From assembly GCF_023897065.1 (NCBI RefSeq), contig NZ_JAMHIV010000001.1, positions 642,572-706,571 of the forward strand: 64,000 bases of DNA. The letters run 5' to 3'. This stretch comes from Crossiella sp. SN42. GTDB taxonomy: Bacteria > Actinomycetota > Actinomycetes > Mycobacteriales > Pseudonocardiaceae. Under the pieces are notes generated by a model, which was given only the letters and a program-made list of their open reading frames with translations, was not told where the DNA came from and did not search any database. The translations under genes and the position numbers were made by a program. This document shows, one piece after another, positions 56,182 to 64,000 of the stretch. Within the stretch, counting starts at the first letter, position 1. The number at the start of each line of letters is the position of its first letter.

Positions 56182-57300
56182 GTGAACGAGGCCCTGCTGC
56201 CACAGGAGCGGCACGAGCGCATCCTGGCCGAGGTGCGCAGGCGCCGGTCGGTGCGCGCCGCGGAACTGGCCGCGCTGCTGGGCGTCTCGGGCATGACGGT
56301 CCGGCGCGACATCGGCCACCTGGCCGAGCGCGGCCTGCTCAGCAGGGTGCACGGCGGCGCGGCGGTGCTGGCCGCGCAGAAGGCCGCGGCGGCCGAACCG
56401 GCGGAGGTCGTGGTCGGCATGGTGTCGCCGTCGACCGCCTTCTACTTCCCGGACATGATCCGCGGCGCGCAGTCCGCGCTGGCCGCCGCCGGGGGCAGGC
56501 TGGTGCTCCAGGTCTCCCGCTACGACGAGCAGGAGCAGTGGCGGCAGGCACGGGCGATGGTGGACGCCGGCGCGCGCGGACTGTTACTGACTCCCGCGCC
56601 GGGCACCGTGATGCGGGACTGGGCACGCGGGCTGGGTGTGCCGTGCGTGGTGCTGGAGCGCCAGGTCAACGGGCTTGATCTGTCCGAAGTGGACTCCGTG
56701 CGCTCCGACCACGCGGCGGGCGCGGCCAGGGCGGTGGCCCACCTGGCCGGACTCGGCCACCGGGGCGTGGCGCTGCTCGCGGTGGACACGCCGACCAGGC
56801 CGGGCATCCTGGAAGGTCACGCGCAAGCCGTTGCGGCGCTGGGACTTTCCGCCGCTCCGGTGCTCGCGGTCAGCCAGGACGAGCGGGCCGAGGCGGTGTC
56901 CGCGCTGATCGAGGAGTGCGCGCGGACCGGCGTCACGGCCGCGCTGGTGCACAGCGACCAGGACGCCGCGCTGCTGCTCCAGCGGTTGCGCTCGCACGGT
57001 TGTGTGGTGCCAAGGGATTTCGCGGTGGTCTCCTATGACGACGAGGTGGCCGCGCTGGCCGACCCGCCGCTGACCGCGGTGGCCCCGCCCAAGGCGCACC
57101 TGGGCCGCTGCGCCGCCGAACTGCTGCTGGCCCACCTGCGCAACCCGGCCGCGCCGGTGCGGCACGTGCGCATGGTGCCCCGCCTGATCGTGCGTTCTTC
57201 CTGCGGCGCGAGCCCGGTCAGCGCGGCTGGCGCAGGGTCTGCGAGGGTGGGCAGCCGTAGGTCTCCCGGTAGTACTGGGCGAACCGGCCCTGGTGGGTGA
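56182..57300 (+). CDS. Hybrid regulator: DeoR-type HTH with LacI-type ligand domain
   Basis: 372 residues. The HTH is DeoR-like (ERHERILAEVRRRRSVRAAELAALLGVSGMTVRRDI, HGGAA), while the rest is a LacI/GalR-type effector domain: VVVGMVSPSTAFYFPDMIRGAQSAL, SVRSDHAAGAARAVAHLAGLGH and FAVVSYDDEVAALADPPLTAV. GTG 56182 follows AGGGG. Codon 135 is TTA (56584-56586), a very rare codon here. The last 28 residues lie antisense to the end of the AraC gene and are Gly/Arg/Ser rich, not part of the domain. Divergent from the PL8 lyase, so a polysaccharide-responsive regulator is likely. Confidence 0.88.
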   Translation: MNEALLPQERHERILAEVRRRRSVRAAELAALLGVSGMTVRRDIGHLAERGLLSRVHGGAAVLAAQKAAAAEPAEVVVGMVSPSTAFYFPDMIRGAQSALAAAGGRLVLQVSRYDEQEQWRQARAMVDAGARGLLLTPAPGTVMRDWARGLGVPCVVLERQVNGLDLSEVDSVRSDHAAGAARAVAHLAGLGHRGVALLAVDTPTRPGILEGHAQAVAALGLSAAPVLAVSQDERAEAVSALIEECARTGVTAALVHSDQDAALLLQRLRSHGCVVPRDFAVVSYDDEVAALADPPLTAVAPPKAHLGRCAAELLLAHLRNPAAPVRHVRMVPRLIVRSSCGASPVSAAGAGSARVGSRRSPGSTGRTGPGG

Positions 57301-58222
57301 ACCCCCAGCGGCGCGCGATCTCGGCCACCGTGCCGTTGGCCCGGCCGCAGGCCACCGCGAGCAGTTCCTGGTGCACGTTGTCCAGTCGCACCCGCCGCAG
57401 GTACTCCAGCGGGCCCATGCCGAGGTGCTCCTGGAAGTTGCGCTGCAACTGCCGCACCGCGACCCCGGCCGCCGCGGCCATGTCCGGCACCGAGATCGGC
57501 CGGTCCGCGTGCTCCTCGCAGTAGACCATCGCCCGCCGCACCGCGGCCATGGGCAGGCCGGCCGCGTGCCGGTCCAGCTCCTCGCTCAGCTCGTGCGGCT
57601 GCGCGTCCAGCAGGGCCTGCACCAGCAGCTGCTCGAAGTGCCGCAACGCCAGCGGCGAAGCGGCCAGCAGCTGCGCCCGCCGCGGGTCGGCCCAGCCGTT
57701 GATCAGCTGCACCAGCCCGGCCACCGCCGGAATCCCTTGGCGCAGCACCGGATCGAAGCGCAGCTCCCGGCTCGGCTCCTCCCCCAGCCGCACCCGCAGC
57801 GCCTCGGTCACCCTGGCCTTGGGCAGCACCAGCTCCCGCACCCAGGTCCGCGCGGGCACCACTTGCCGGTGCCGCTGCCGCGGTGACTGCACCAGGCTGT
57901 CCATCGGTTCCAGGCCGTCGACCTGAAAATGCCCGCGGCGGCCGGGAAAAGTCCGGATCACGTAGTGGTCGGCCCTGGCCCGGCCGCGCACCTCGAACTC
58001 GGCGTCGCCCGCGGTGTCGGCCAGCGAGGTGCCCATGCCGTAGGGCAAGGCCGGATCCGGCACCCCGGCCAGGAAGGTGACCCAGAACCGGGCCGACTTC
58101 GGCGTGGCGGCGTTGATCCAGGGCAGCTCGGGCGGTGCGTACTCGCCGTAGAGCGCTTCCAGCACCTCAAGGCTCGCTCCGCTGAGCACTTCCCGCCCCA
58201 GCGGCGAAGCCTGCTCACTCAT
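57218..58222 (-). CDS. AraC-family transcriptional regulator
   Basis: 334 residues. The C-terminal double HTH is clear: ISVPDMAAAAGVAVRQLQRNFQEHLG, PLEYLRRVRLDNVHQEL, VAEIARRWGFTHQGRFAQYYRETYG. The N-terminal domain resembles AraC-binding-like domain 2 (cupin-like): FEVRGRARADHYVIRTFPG and HFQVDGLEPMDS. ATG 58222 has AGGGAG at 6 nt; an ATG at 58252 would read through the terminator stem. No clear target; it lies next to the large carboxylase gene. Confidence 0.9.
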   Translation of the reverse strand: MSEQASPLGREVLSGASLEVLEALYGEYAPPELPWINAATPKSARFWVTFLAGVPDPALPYGMGTSLADTAGDAEFEVRGRARADHYVIRTFPGRRGHFQVDGLEPMDSLVQSPRQRHRQVVPARTWVRELVLPKARVTEALRVRLGEEPSRELRFDPVLRQGIPAVAGLVQLINGWADPRRAQLLAASPLALRHFEQLLVQALLDAQPHELSEELDRHAAGLPMAAVRRAMVYCEEHADRPISVPDMAAAAGVAVRQLQRNFQEHLGMGPLEYLRRVRLDNVHQELLAVACGRANGTVAEIARRWGFTHQGRFAQYYRETYGCPPSQTLRQPR

Positions 58223-58237
58223 CCCGGCTCCCTGCTG

Positions 58238-58269
58238 GCGGGCACCGGCCATGGCTGGCCGGTGCCCGC
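58238..58269. terminator. Strong stem-loop after the carboxylase gene
   Basis: GCGGGCACCGGCCA (58238-58251) pairs perfectly with TGGCCGGTGCCCGC (58256-58269) around TGGC. It begins 5 nt after the carboxylase stop (reverse strand) and lies just upstream of the AraC gene, insulating the two. Confidence 0.8.
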
Positions 58270-58274
58270 GCTGG

Positions 58275-61200
58275 TCAGCGCTTCATGCCGTGTTCGATGG
58301 CCTCGATGATCCGCGGCCGCAGCTCGGCCACGCTGATGATCGCGTCCACCGAGCCGACCTCGACCGCGCGCTGGATGCTGTGCACCCGGTCGAACTCCGC
58401 GGCCACCTCGCTCACCTTCTCCGCCCGCACCGAGGAGCGCACCTCGGCCAGCTGGGTGTTCAGCCCGGCCCGCTCCGCGCCGCTGGCCGCGGTGACCATC
58501 GCCTGCAGCTCGGCCACCCGCGGGTCGTTGGCGGTGCGGTTGTTCACCTCGCCGGAGAACACCACCGCCGCCGCGGGCGCGCCGCCGAGCACCGAGGCGA
58601 AGGAGCCCTCCAGCGCCAGCACGGTCATGTTCGGGTTGAGCGCCTTGGAGAACACCACGAACGCGCCGCCGTGGTAGCGCGAGATCACGCAGAACACGAT
58701 CGGGCCCTCGAAGTTGACGATCGCCCGGCCGATCTCCGCGCCGTACTCCAGCTGCAGCTTGCGCATCGACTCCGGGGAGCCGTCGAAGCCGGAGAGGTTG
58801 GCCAGCACCACCAGCGGGCGGTTGCCGGAGGCGGAGTTGATCGCCCGCGCGGTCTTCTTCGACGAGCGCGGGAACAGGGTGCCCGCGGTGTAGGTGTCCG
58901 GGCCGTCGGTGGGCGGGAACCCGCGGCGGGGCACCGAACGGGACTCGATGCCGATCAGGCAGACCGGGTAGCCGCCGATGTGCACGTCCTGCACCGCGGA
59001 GGTCTCCGCGTCGGCCATGCCCGCCCAGCGCTCCAGCACCGGGTGGTCCTGGTCGGACAGCGCGCGCATCACGGTGCGGATGTCGAACGGCTTCTTGCGG
59101 TCCGGGTTGTGCTCGACGGAGAAGATCTCCCCGACGGTGGCGAAGTCGCTGCCCACGATGGCGTGCGGGTACGGCGTGACGTCCCGGTCGACCGGGTCGT
59201 TGGTCACCGCCCGCCGCGGCGCGGCCTCACCGGGCACCACGTAGGTGTGGTCGTAGTGCGACATCAGCACATCGCGCGCCCCGGCCAGGTTCGGCGCCCA
59301 GTACTGGGCCTGGCCGTTGGGGCCCATCACCCGGTCGTAGCCGCCGATGCCGAAGTTGTCCTCGGCCGAGACGCCGCCGGAGAAGTCCAGCGACTGCTTG
59401 CCGGTGAGCACCATCGCCGAGTCCGGGGTCATCACCAGGATGCCCTTGGTGTGCATGAGCATCGTGGCCTCGGCGTTCCAGTACGGCTGCGCGCCCACGG
59501 TGATCCCGGCGACCACGATGTTGATCTCGCCACCGGCCTGGGTGAACTCCACGATCCGCTTGAGCGCGGTGGCCACCCAGTCCATGTTCTCGGTGCCGGA
59601 GGACATCGAGATCCGGGCGCCGGAGGAGAGCGCGAACCACTCCAGCGGCACCCGCATCCGCTCGGCCAGGTCCAGCGCGGCGATCACCCGCGAGCACTCC
59701 GGCTCCGACAGCGCGCCCAGCGCCTTGGTCGGGTCGCCCAGCAGCACCACCCTGGTCACGCCCTCGGGGTGCCGCTCGGTCGGCGTGCTGACCACCCCGG
59801 CCACGATCGCGGCGGCGTTCTTGCCCTTGGGCCGGTCCACCGGCACCAGCACGCCGTGCTCGTCCAGGTCGTGCTCGGTGAACACACCCTCGTTGCCGGC
59901 CAGCAGGTCGGTCAGCTCGTAGGGGTAGACGTTGCCGCGGCGGGCCGCGCGCAACACCTTCTGCCGGTAGTCATCCAGCGGCCGCACCGGTTCGGTGTCC
60001 GGCTCGCCCACGTGCAGGTGCGCGCCGTTGCCCGGCTCCAGGGTGATCCGCACCGACACCTCGGCCAGCTCGCGGTTCGCGGTGCGGCGGCGGGCCAGGA
60101 ACTGGACCTCCTCCAGCCCGGCGCCGGTGGCGGTGGGCAGGATGCGCTGGGTCAGCTGGTTCAGCTCGTCGGTGGACAGCTCGGTCGACGGCCAGACGTA
60201 CATCATGATCCGGTTGGTGTCGAACCGCTTGTTCTGCGGGCGCTGCGCCTGGATGTCGCGGATCGCGCCGATGCAGGTGGTGATCGCGTCCTCCAGCGCG
60301 GGCAGCGCGACCAGGCGGCCCTCGGCCTCGCGCAGCGGGGTCAGGTCCCGGACCTGGCCCATCGCGATCAGCCGCTCGTCGGCCGGGTTGGTCTTGGCCA
60401 CCGCGCGGAAGAGGTAGATCTCCTCATCGGCCGAGGGCAGCCGGGTGAGGTCGAACTCGCGCAGGCGCTGCAGCTGAAGCCGGTCCGCGATCTGCGGGTG
60501 CAGCCCGCGGATCAGCCGGTCCTCGGCGAAGCCGTCGCCGTCGGGGCGGAAGGTGAAGTGGTGGTGCATCACCGCGCCGCTGGTGCCGGCCACCGCGGTG
60601 GTGATCCGGCGGATGGCCGCCGGCGGCGGGTGCTCGGTGAGCAGCTCGCCCAGCCGCACCGACATCGCCTCCGCGTCGGGCTGGTCCTCCCAGGTGACGT
60701 AGAGGTCGGCGACCAGCTCACCGTCGGCGACCCCGTCGGCGAAGGCGCCGAGCGCGCCGATGGCCGCGGGCAGGGAGCCGATGTCCACCGCGGTGGTGAC
60801 CACGCGGGCCACCCCGTCCGGGCCGGTGTGCTCGGCGGTGACGAACGGGCAGCCCGCAGTCTGCCTGCTGGTGACCTGGGACAGCCAGCGGTTGCCGTAG
60901 TAGCGACGGGTCAGCACCTCCAGCAGCGGCGCGTGGTCCCGGCCGGGCCGTCCGATGCGCTGGCCGATCAGCCGGACCAGCGGCTCGGAGCAGGACACCA
61001 TGGCCTGGATCCGCTCGGCGCGGTCCGGGGCGTCCGGGTTGCGGTCGAGGTAGCGCAGCTCGCCGCGCACCTCGGCGTAGACCTCGGCGCGGGTTCGGCG
61101 CAGCAGCGGCTGGGCGAACCAGCGGAACACCACGCCGCGGGCCAGGTCCGAGACCGCCGGGAAGCGCACCTGGGTGGCCTGCACCAGGTGTTCCAGGGTC

Positions 61201-63758
61201 AGGCCCGCGCTCTCCCGCATCGACTCCAGCGGCGGCGCGCCGGCCAGCCACTGGCGCAGCACCTCCGAGACCACCGCGACGTCGGTGGCGGTGCGCTGCT
61301 GGGCCAGGAAGATCCGGAAGACCGCGGCCTCCAGCTCCGGGGTGCGGGCCAGGTCGGTGACGCCGTAGTGGGAGAGCACCCGCTGCAGCTTGGCCTGGAA
61401 GCCCTCGGTGACCCCGGCGCGCTCCACGTCCAGGCTCTGCAGGTAGCTGTGGAAGTACTCGCGCGGGCTGTGCACCGGGCTGTGCGGCTCGACGTCGAGC
61501 TCGTTGCCCGGCTTGTTGCGGCTGAGCTCGGAGAGGTCGGCGAAGACGGTGAGCAGCTCCAGCTCGCCCGGCAGCGGCCTGCTGCCCAGCTCGGCGCGGG
61601 CGGCCAGGTACTGGGCGAGCACGCGGCCGCGGTCGTGCGGGTCGACGTCGAAGCCCAGCAGCAGGCTGCGCAGGTCCTGCAGGCCGCGCTCGGCGCGCTC
61701 GGCCGCGGACACGCCGAGGGGTTCGGCGGGCAGGTCGATCTCCACCGCGCCGGTCTCGGCGGCGGCTTCCACCTCCGCGCCCTCCTCGGCCAGCGGCTCC
61801 AGGCGCATCAGCGGGGTGCCGGTCTCCACCTGGCTGCCCACCGACACCGGGCACTCGCGGACCTTGGCGCGGAACGGCGCGCGCAGCACCATCTCCATCT
61901 TCATGCTTTCCAGCACCAGGATCGGCGCGCCGGACTCGACCTCGTCACCGGCGGCCAGTGGGGTGGCCACCACCAGCGCGGGGGCCGGGGCGCGGACCAC
62001 GCCGCCCTCGTCGCGGCTGATCCGGTGCGTGACGCCGTCCACCTCGACCAGGTGGATGGGCCCGTGCGTGGCCGAGACCAGCCGGAACCGGCGGCCGTTG
62101 ACCAGGATCTGGCCGCAGTGCTGGTCGAAGCGCTCGACCTCGACGTCGGCGTGGTGCACCTCGCCGCCGCCGGAGACGCCGACCCGGAACCGCTGCGGGC
62201 CGACCCTGGCCACCCACACCCGGTAGCCGACGCCGCGGAGCTTGAGGTCCAGCGGGCGGCCCACCTCGTGCTGGGCCTGCGGGCGGCCACCGTGCGCGGT
62301 GGAGATCAGCCGCTGCCTGCTGACCTCTTCCTCGTCCTGGTAGGCCTCGATCGCGGCCGCGGCCAGTGCGATCGCGGAGTGCCGGTGGTTGACCAGGCGG
62401 CCCTCGGCGCGGACCCGGTCGATCCAGCCGGTGTCCGCGGTGGCCTCGATGACCTCGGGCTGGTCGAGCAGGTCGAGCACGAAGCTCTTGTTGGTCGCGC
62501 CGCCCTCGATGATCGCGGTGGTCTCGGCCATCGCGCGGCGCAGCCTGCCCAGCGCCTGCTCGCGGTCCCGGCCGTAGGCGATGATCTTGGCGATCATGGA
62601 GTCGAAGTCGCCGGGGATGGTGTCGCCCTCGGAGACGCCGGTGTCCACCCGGATGCCGGGGCCCGCGGGCAGGTTCAGCCGGGTGATCCGGCCGGGGGCG
62701 GGGGCGAAGTCGCGGTCGGGGTCCTCGGCGTTGAGCCGGGCCTCCACGGCGTGGCCGAGCTCGGCGGGCTGCTCGCCCTCCAGCAGGCCGCCACCGGCGA
62801 CGTGCAGCTGGAGCCGGACCAGGTCGGTGCCGGTGGTGATCTCGGTGATCGGGTGCTCGACCTGGAGGCGGGTGTTGACCTCCAGGAACGCGAACAGCTT
62901 CTCGCCGGGGTGGTAGAGGAACTCCACCGTGCAGGCGCCGCGGTAGCCGACCTTGACCGCGAGCCGCTCGGCGGAGGCCTTGAGCTCAGCGGTCTGCGCG
63001 GGCGCCAGCACCGGCGAGGCGGACTCCTCGATGATCTTCTGGTTGCGCCGCTGCACCGAGCAGTCGCGCACGCCCAGCGCCCAGGCGGTCTGCCCGTCGG
63101 AGATGACCTGCACCTCGACGTGCCGCGCCCCGGTGACCAGCCGCTCCAGGAACACCACGCCGGAGCCGAACGCGCGCTCGGCCTCCTGCCGGGTCAGCTG
63201 GTAGGCCTCGGTCAGCTGCTCGTGCGAGTCCACCCGGCGGATACCGCGGCCACCACCGCCCGCGGTCGCCTTGAGCATCAGCGGATAGCCGATCTGCTCC
63301 CCGGCCCGCAACGCGTCATCCAGCGTCGCGACCTCGCCGCGACTCCACGGCGCGACCGGAACCCCGACCTCCTCGGCGATCAGCTTCGCGCCGATCTTGT
63401 CCCCGAGCTGCCGCATGGCCTCAGCGCTCGGCCCGACGAAGGTGACCCCGATCTTCTCGCACAGCTCGGCGAACACCGGGTCCTCGGCGACGAAGCCCCA
63501 GCCGACCCACGCGGCATCGGCCTTGGTCTCGACCAGCGCTTTCTCCAGCACCGCGTAGTCGAGGTAGGGCCGGGCCGAGGCCGGACCGAGCGGATAGGCG
63601 ACATCGGCCTCCCGGACGAAGGTCGCGCTGCGGTCGGCGTCGGTGTAGAGGGCCACCGTCTCGATCCGCTGCCCGGTTTCCGCCGACAGATCCCGGACGG
63701 CGTGGATGAGCCGCATCGCGGCCTCTCCACGGTTGACGATGGCGACACGACTGAACAC
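58275..63758 (-). CDS. Single-chain biotin carboxylase-BCCP-carboxyltransferase (ACC-like)
   Basis: 1827 residues, resembling the eukaryotic multidomain acetyl-CoA carboxylase layout. Biotin carboxylase 1-450 (KIGAKLIAEEVGVPVAPW, TAGGGGRGIRRV, EVNTRLQVEHPITEIT). BCCP with VLESMKMEMVLRAP, biotin on Lys620. A long ACC-central-like helical region, then carboxyltransferase (about 1230-1800: SGARISMSSGTENMDWVA, GGEINIVVAGITVGAQPYWN, GGVSAEDNFGIGGYDRVMGP, ANLSGFDGSPESMRKL). It carboxylates acetyl-CoA or a related acyl-CoA. Most actinobacteria use separate AccA/AccD subunits, so this is an additional or alternative enzyme. GTG 63758 follows GGGAGG. No operon partner. Confidence 0.9.
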   Translation of the reverse strand: MFSRVAIVNRGEAAMRLIHAVRDLSAETGQRIETVALYTDADRSATFVREADVAYPLGPASARPYLDYAVLEKALVETKADAAWVGWGFVAEDPVFAELCEKIGVTFVGPSAEAMRQLGDKIGAKLIAEEVGVPVAPWSRGEVATLDDALRAGEQIGYPLMLKATAGGGGRGIRRVDSHEQLTEAYQLTRQEAERAFGSGVVFLERLVTGARHVEVQVISDGQTAWALGVRDCSVQRRNQKIIEESASPVLAPAQTAELKASAERLAVKVGYRGACTVEFLYHPGEKLFAFLEVNTRLQVEHPITEITTGTDLVRLQLHVAGGGLLEGEQPAELGHAVEARLNAEDPDRDFAPAPGRITRLNLPAGPGIRVDTGVSEGDTIPGDFDSMIAKIIAYGRDREQALGRLRRAMAETTAIIEGGATNKSFVLDLLDQPEVIEATADTGWIDRVRAEGRLVNHRHSAIALAAAAIEAYQDEEEVSRQRLISTAHGGRPQAQHEVGRPLDLKLRGVGYRVWVARVGPQRFRVGVSGGGEVHHADVEVERFDQHCGQILVNGRRFRLVSATHGPIHLVEVDGVTHRISRDEGGVVRAPAPALVVATPLAAGDEVESGAPILVLESMKMEMVLRAPFRAKVRECPVSVGSQVETGTPLMRLEPLAEEGAEVEAAAETGAVEIDLPAEPLGVSAAERAERGLQDLRSLLLGFDVDPHDRGRVLAQYLAARAELGSRPLPGELELLTVFADLSELSRNKPGNELDVEPHSPVHSPREYFHSYLQSLDVERAGVTEGFQAKLQRVLSHYGVTDLARTPELEAAVFRIFLAQQRTATDVAVVSEVLRQWLAGAPPLESMRESAGLTLEHLVQATQVRFPAVSDLARGVVFRWFAQPLLRRTRAEVYAEVRGELRYLDRNPDAPDRAERIQAMVSCSEPLVRLIGQRIGRPGRDHAPLLEVLTRRYYGNRWLSQVTSRQTAGCPFVTAEHTGPDGVARVVTTAVDIGSLPAAIGALGAFADGVADGELVADLYVTWEDQPDAEAMSVRLGELLTEHPPPAAIRRITTAVAGTSGAVMHHHFTFRPDGDGFAEDRLIRGLHPQIADRLQLQRLREFDLTRLPSADEEIYLFRAVAKTNPADERLIAMGQVRDLTPLREAEGRLVALPALEDAITTCIGAIRDIQAQRPQNKRFDTNRIMMYVWPSTELSTDELNQLTQRILPTATGAGLEEVQFLARRRTANRELAEVSVRITLEPGNGAHLHVGEPDTEPVRPLDDYRQKVLRAARRGNVYPYELTDLLAGNEGVFTEHDLDEHGVLVPVDRPKGKNAAAIVAGVVSTPTERHPEGVTRVVLLGDPTKALGALSEPECSRVIAALDLAERMRVPLEWFALSSGARISMSSGTENMDWVATALKRIVEFTQAGGEINIVVAGITVGAQPYWNAEATMLMHTKGILVMTPDSAMVLTGKQSLDFSGGVSAEDNFGIGGYDRVMGPNGQAQYWAPNLAGARDVLMSHYDHTYVVPGEAAPRRAVTNDPVDRDVTPYPHAIVGSDFATVGEIFSVEHNPDRKKPFDIRTVMRALSDQDHPVLERWAGMADAETSAVQDVHIGGYPVCLIGIESRSVPRRGFPPTDGPDTYTAGTLFPRSSKKTARAINSASGNRPLVVLANLSGFDGSPESMRKLQLEYGAEIGRAIVNFEGPIVFCVISRYHGGAFVVFSKALNPNMTVLALEGSFASVLGGAPAAAVVFSGEVNNRTANDPRVAELQAMVTAASGAERAGLNTQLAEVRSSVRAEKVSEVAAEFDRVHSIQRAVEVGSVDAIISVAELRPRIIEAIEHGMKR

Positions 63759-64000
63759 CGGCTGAGCCTCCCAATTACCCGCACGCGGAAGGCGACGTCC
63801 GGGTCCCGGAGCGTCGCCTGCACCGCTGTATACCCTGCTGGATTGGAGCCCGGCTCAACTATGTTCCGGATCGCGCATGCCGAGGCCCTTGCTTTGTAGG
63901 AACCATACAAAGCGCGAGCCGCACTACACCACCGAGCACCCGATTCACACCAGATCTGCCACAAAGAACCTGTGAATTCAGGTTACGGCGGCGGGGCTGT
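63759..64000. other. Upstream region of the carboxylase; no gene seen
   Basis: 242 bp to the window edge without a convincing coding sequence. The last 120 bp are less GC-rich and carry two inverted repeats: the one listed separately, and AACCTG / CAGGTT (63967-63972 and 63979-63984) with a 6-bp spacer. This is the probable promoter region of the carboxylase gene, possibly shared with a gene beyond the window. Confidence 0.5.
63891..63913. promoter_or_regulatory. Inverted repeat upstream of the carboxylase gene
   Basis: GCTTTGTA (63891-63898) and TACAAAGC (63906-63913) form perfect 8-bp arms with a 7-bp spacer, 133 bp upstream of the GTG. It resembles an operator for a dimeric regulator and could be the control site of the carboxylase or of a gene beyond the edge. 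The binding protein is unknown. Confidence 0.6.

Noticed and set aside
58251..63899. A 1882-residue forward open frame opposite the carboxylase
   Set aside because: It is the antisense image of a gene with clear carboxylase motifs; its composition is His/Gly/Val/Leu-rich and it contains no recognisable domain.

Overview
The window is high-GC actinobacterial DNA. Gene content points to the Pseudonocardiales (Amycolatopsis/Saccharothrix/Crossiella-like): many GTG starts, 4-nt ATGA overlaps, large LuxR-type ATPase regulators, an HTH-NTPase-WD40 protein, a fused multidomain acyl-CoA carboxylase and a Rox-type rifamycin monooxygenase behind a rifamycin-associated element. The family assignment is an inference. 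I saw no rRNA, tRNA, CRISPR array or complete insertion sequence.

Left part (1-13 kb). The window opens inside a GH2 beta-galactosidase preceded by tandem LacI-type operators. A DesK/NarL-type two-component pair with a divergent small membrane protein follows. Next is a tightly overlapping operon (11587 down to about 5121) for four-carbon acid sugars: dehydrogenase, OtnI-like isomerase, Asp/Glu-racemase-like protein, OtnK-type kinase, OtnC-type aldolase, a binding protein and a permease. A divergent GntR regulator with an inverted repeat probably controls it. A 164-bp near-perfect palindrome (13041-13204) looks like a MITE-type element.

Middle part (13-31 kb). This holds a LacI regulator with a DUF2306 protein, a LuxR-family ATPase, a carboxylesterase, a MarR regulator divergent from an ABC-2 permease that has no ATPase partner, and a HIT protein. 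A three-gene operon (hydrolase plus two IrtAB/YbtPQ-like half transporters) suggests siderophore uptake. A secreted proteinase K-like protease with two PKD domains and an Lnt acyltransferase complete the block.

Accessory part (30-49 kb). An HTH-GIY-YIG nuclease, a small membrane protein and an HTH-nSTAND-14xWD40 protein sit side by side. A leaderless LuxR-like ATPase regulator, an epoxide hydrolase/NmrA pair, rox with its RAE, and an orphan mersacidin-like lanthipeptide precursor follow. Several genes here look like products of internal deletions: a LuxR regulator shortened to 229 residues, a TetR regulator fused to short-chain dehydrogenase fragments, and a lanthipeptide transporter lacking its peptidase domain. 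A fourth possible case is at 53.3 kb.

Right part (49-64 kb). This is more house-keeping: glutaminase, DUF47/Pit phosphate transport, a BrkB/YihY protein, a Tat-exported PL8 polysaccharide lyase with a divergent DeoR-LacI hybrid regulator, an AraC regulator, and a single 1827-residue biotin carboxylase-BCCP-carboxyltransferase protein.
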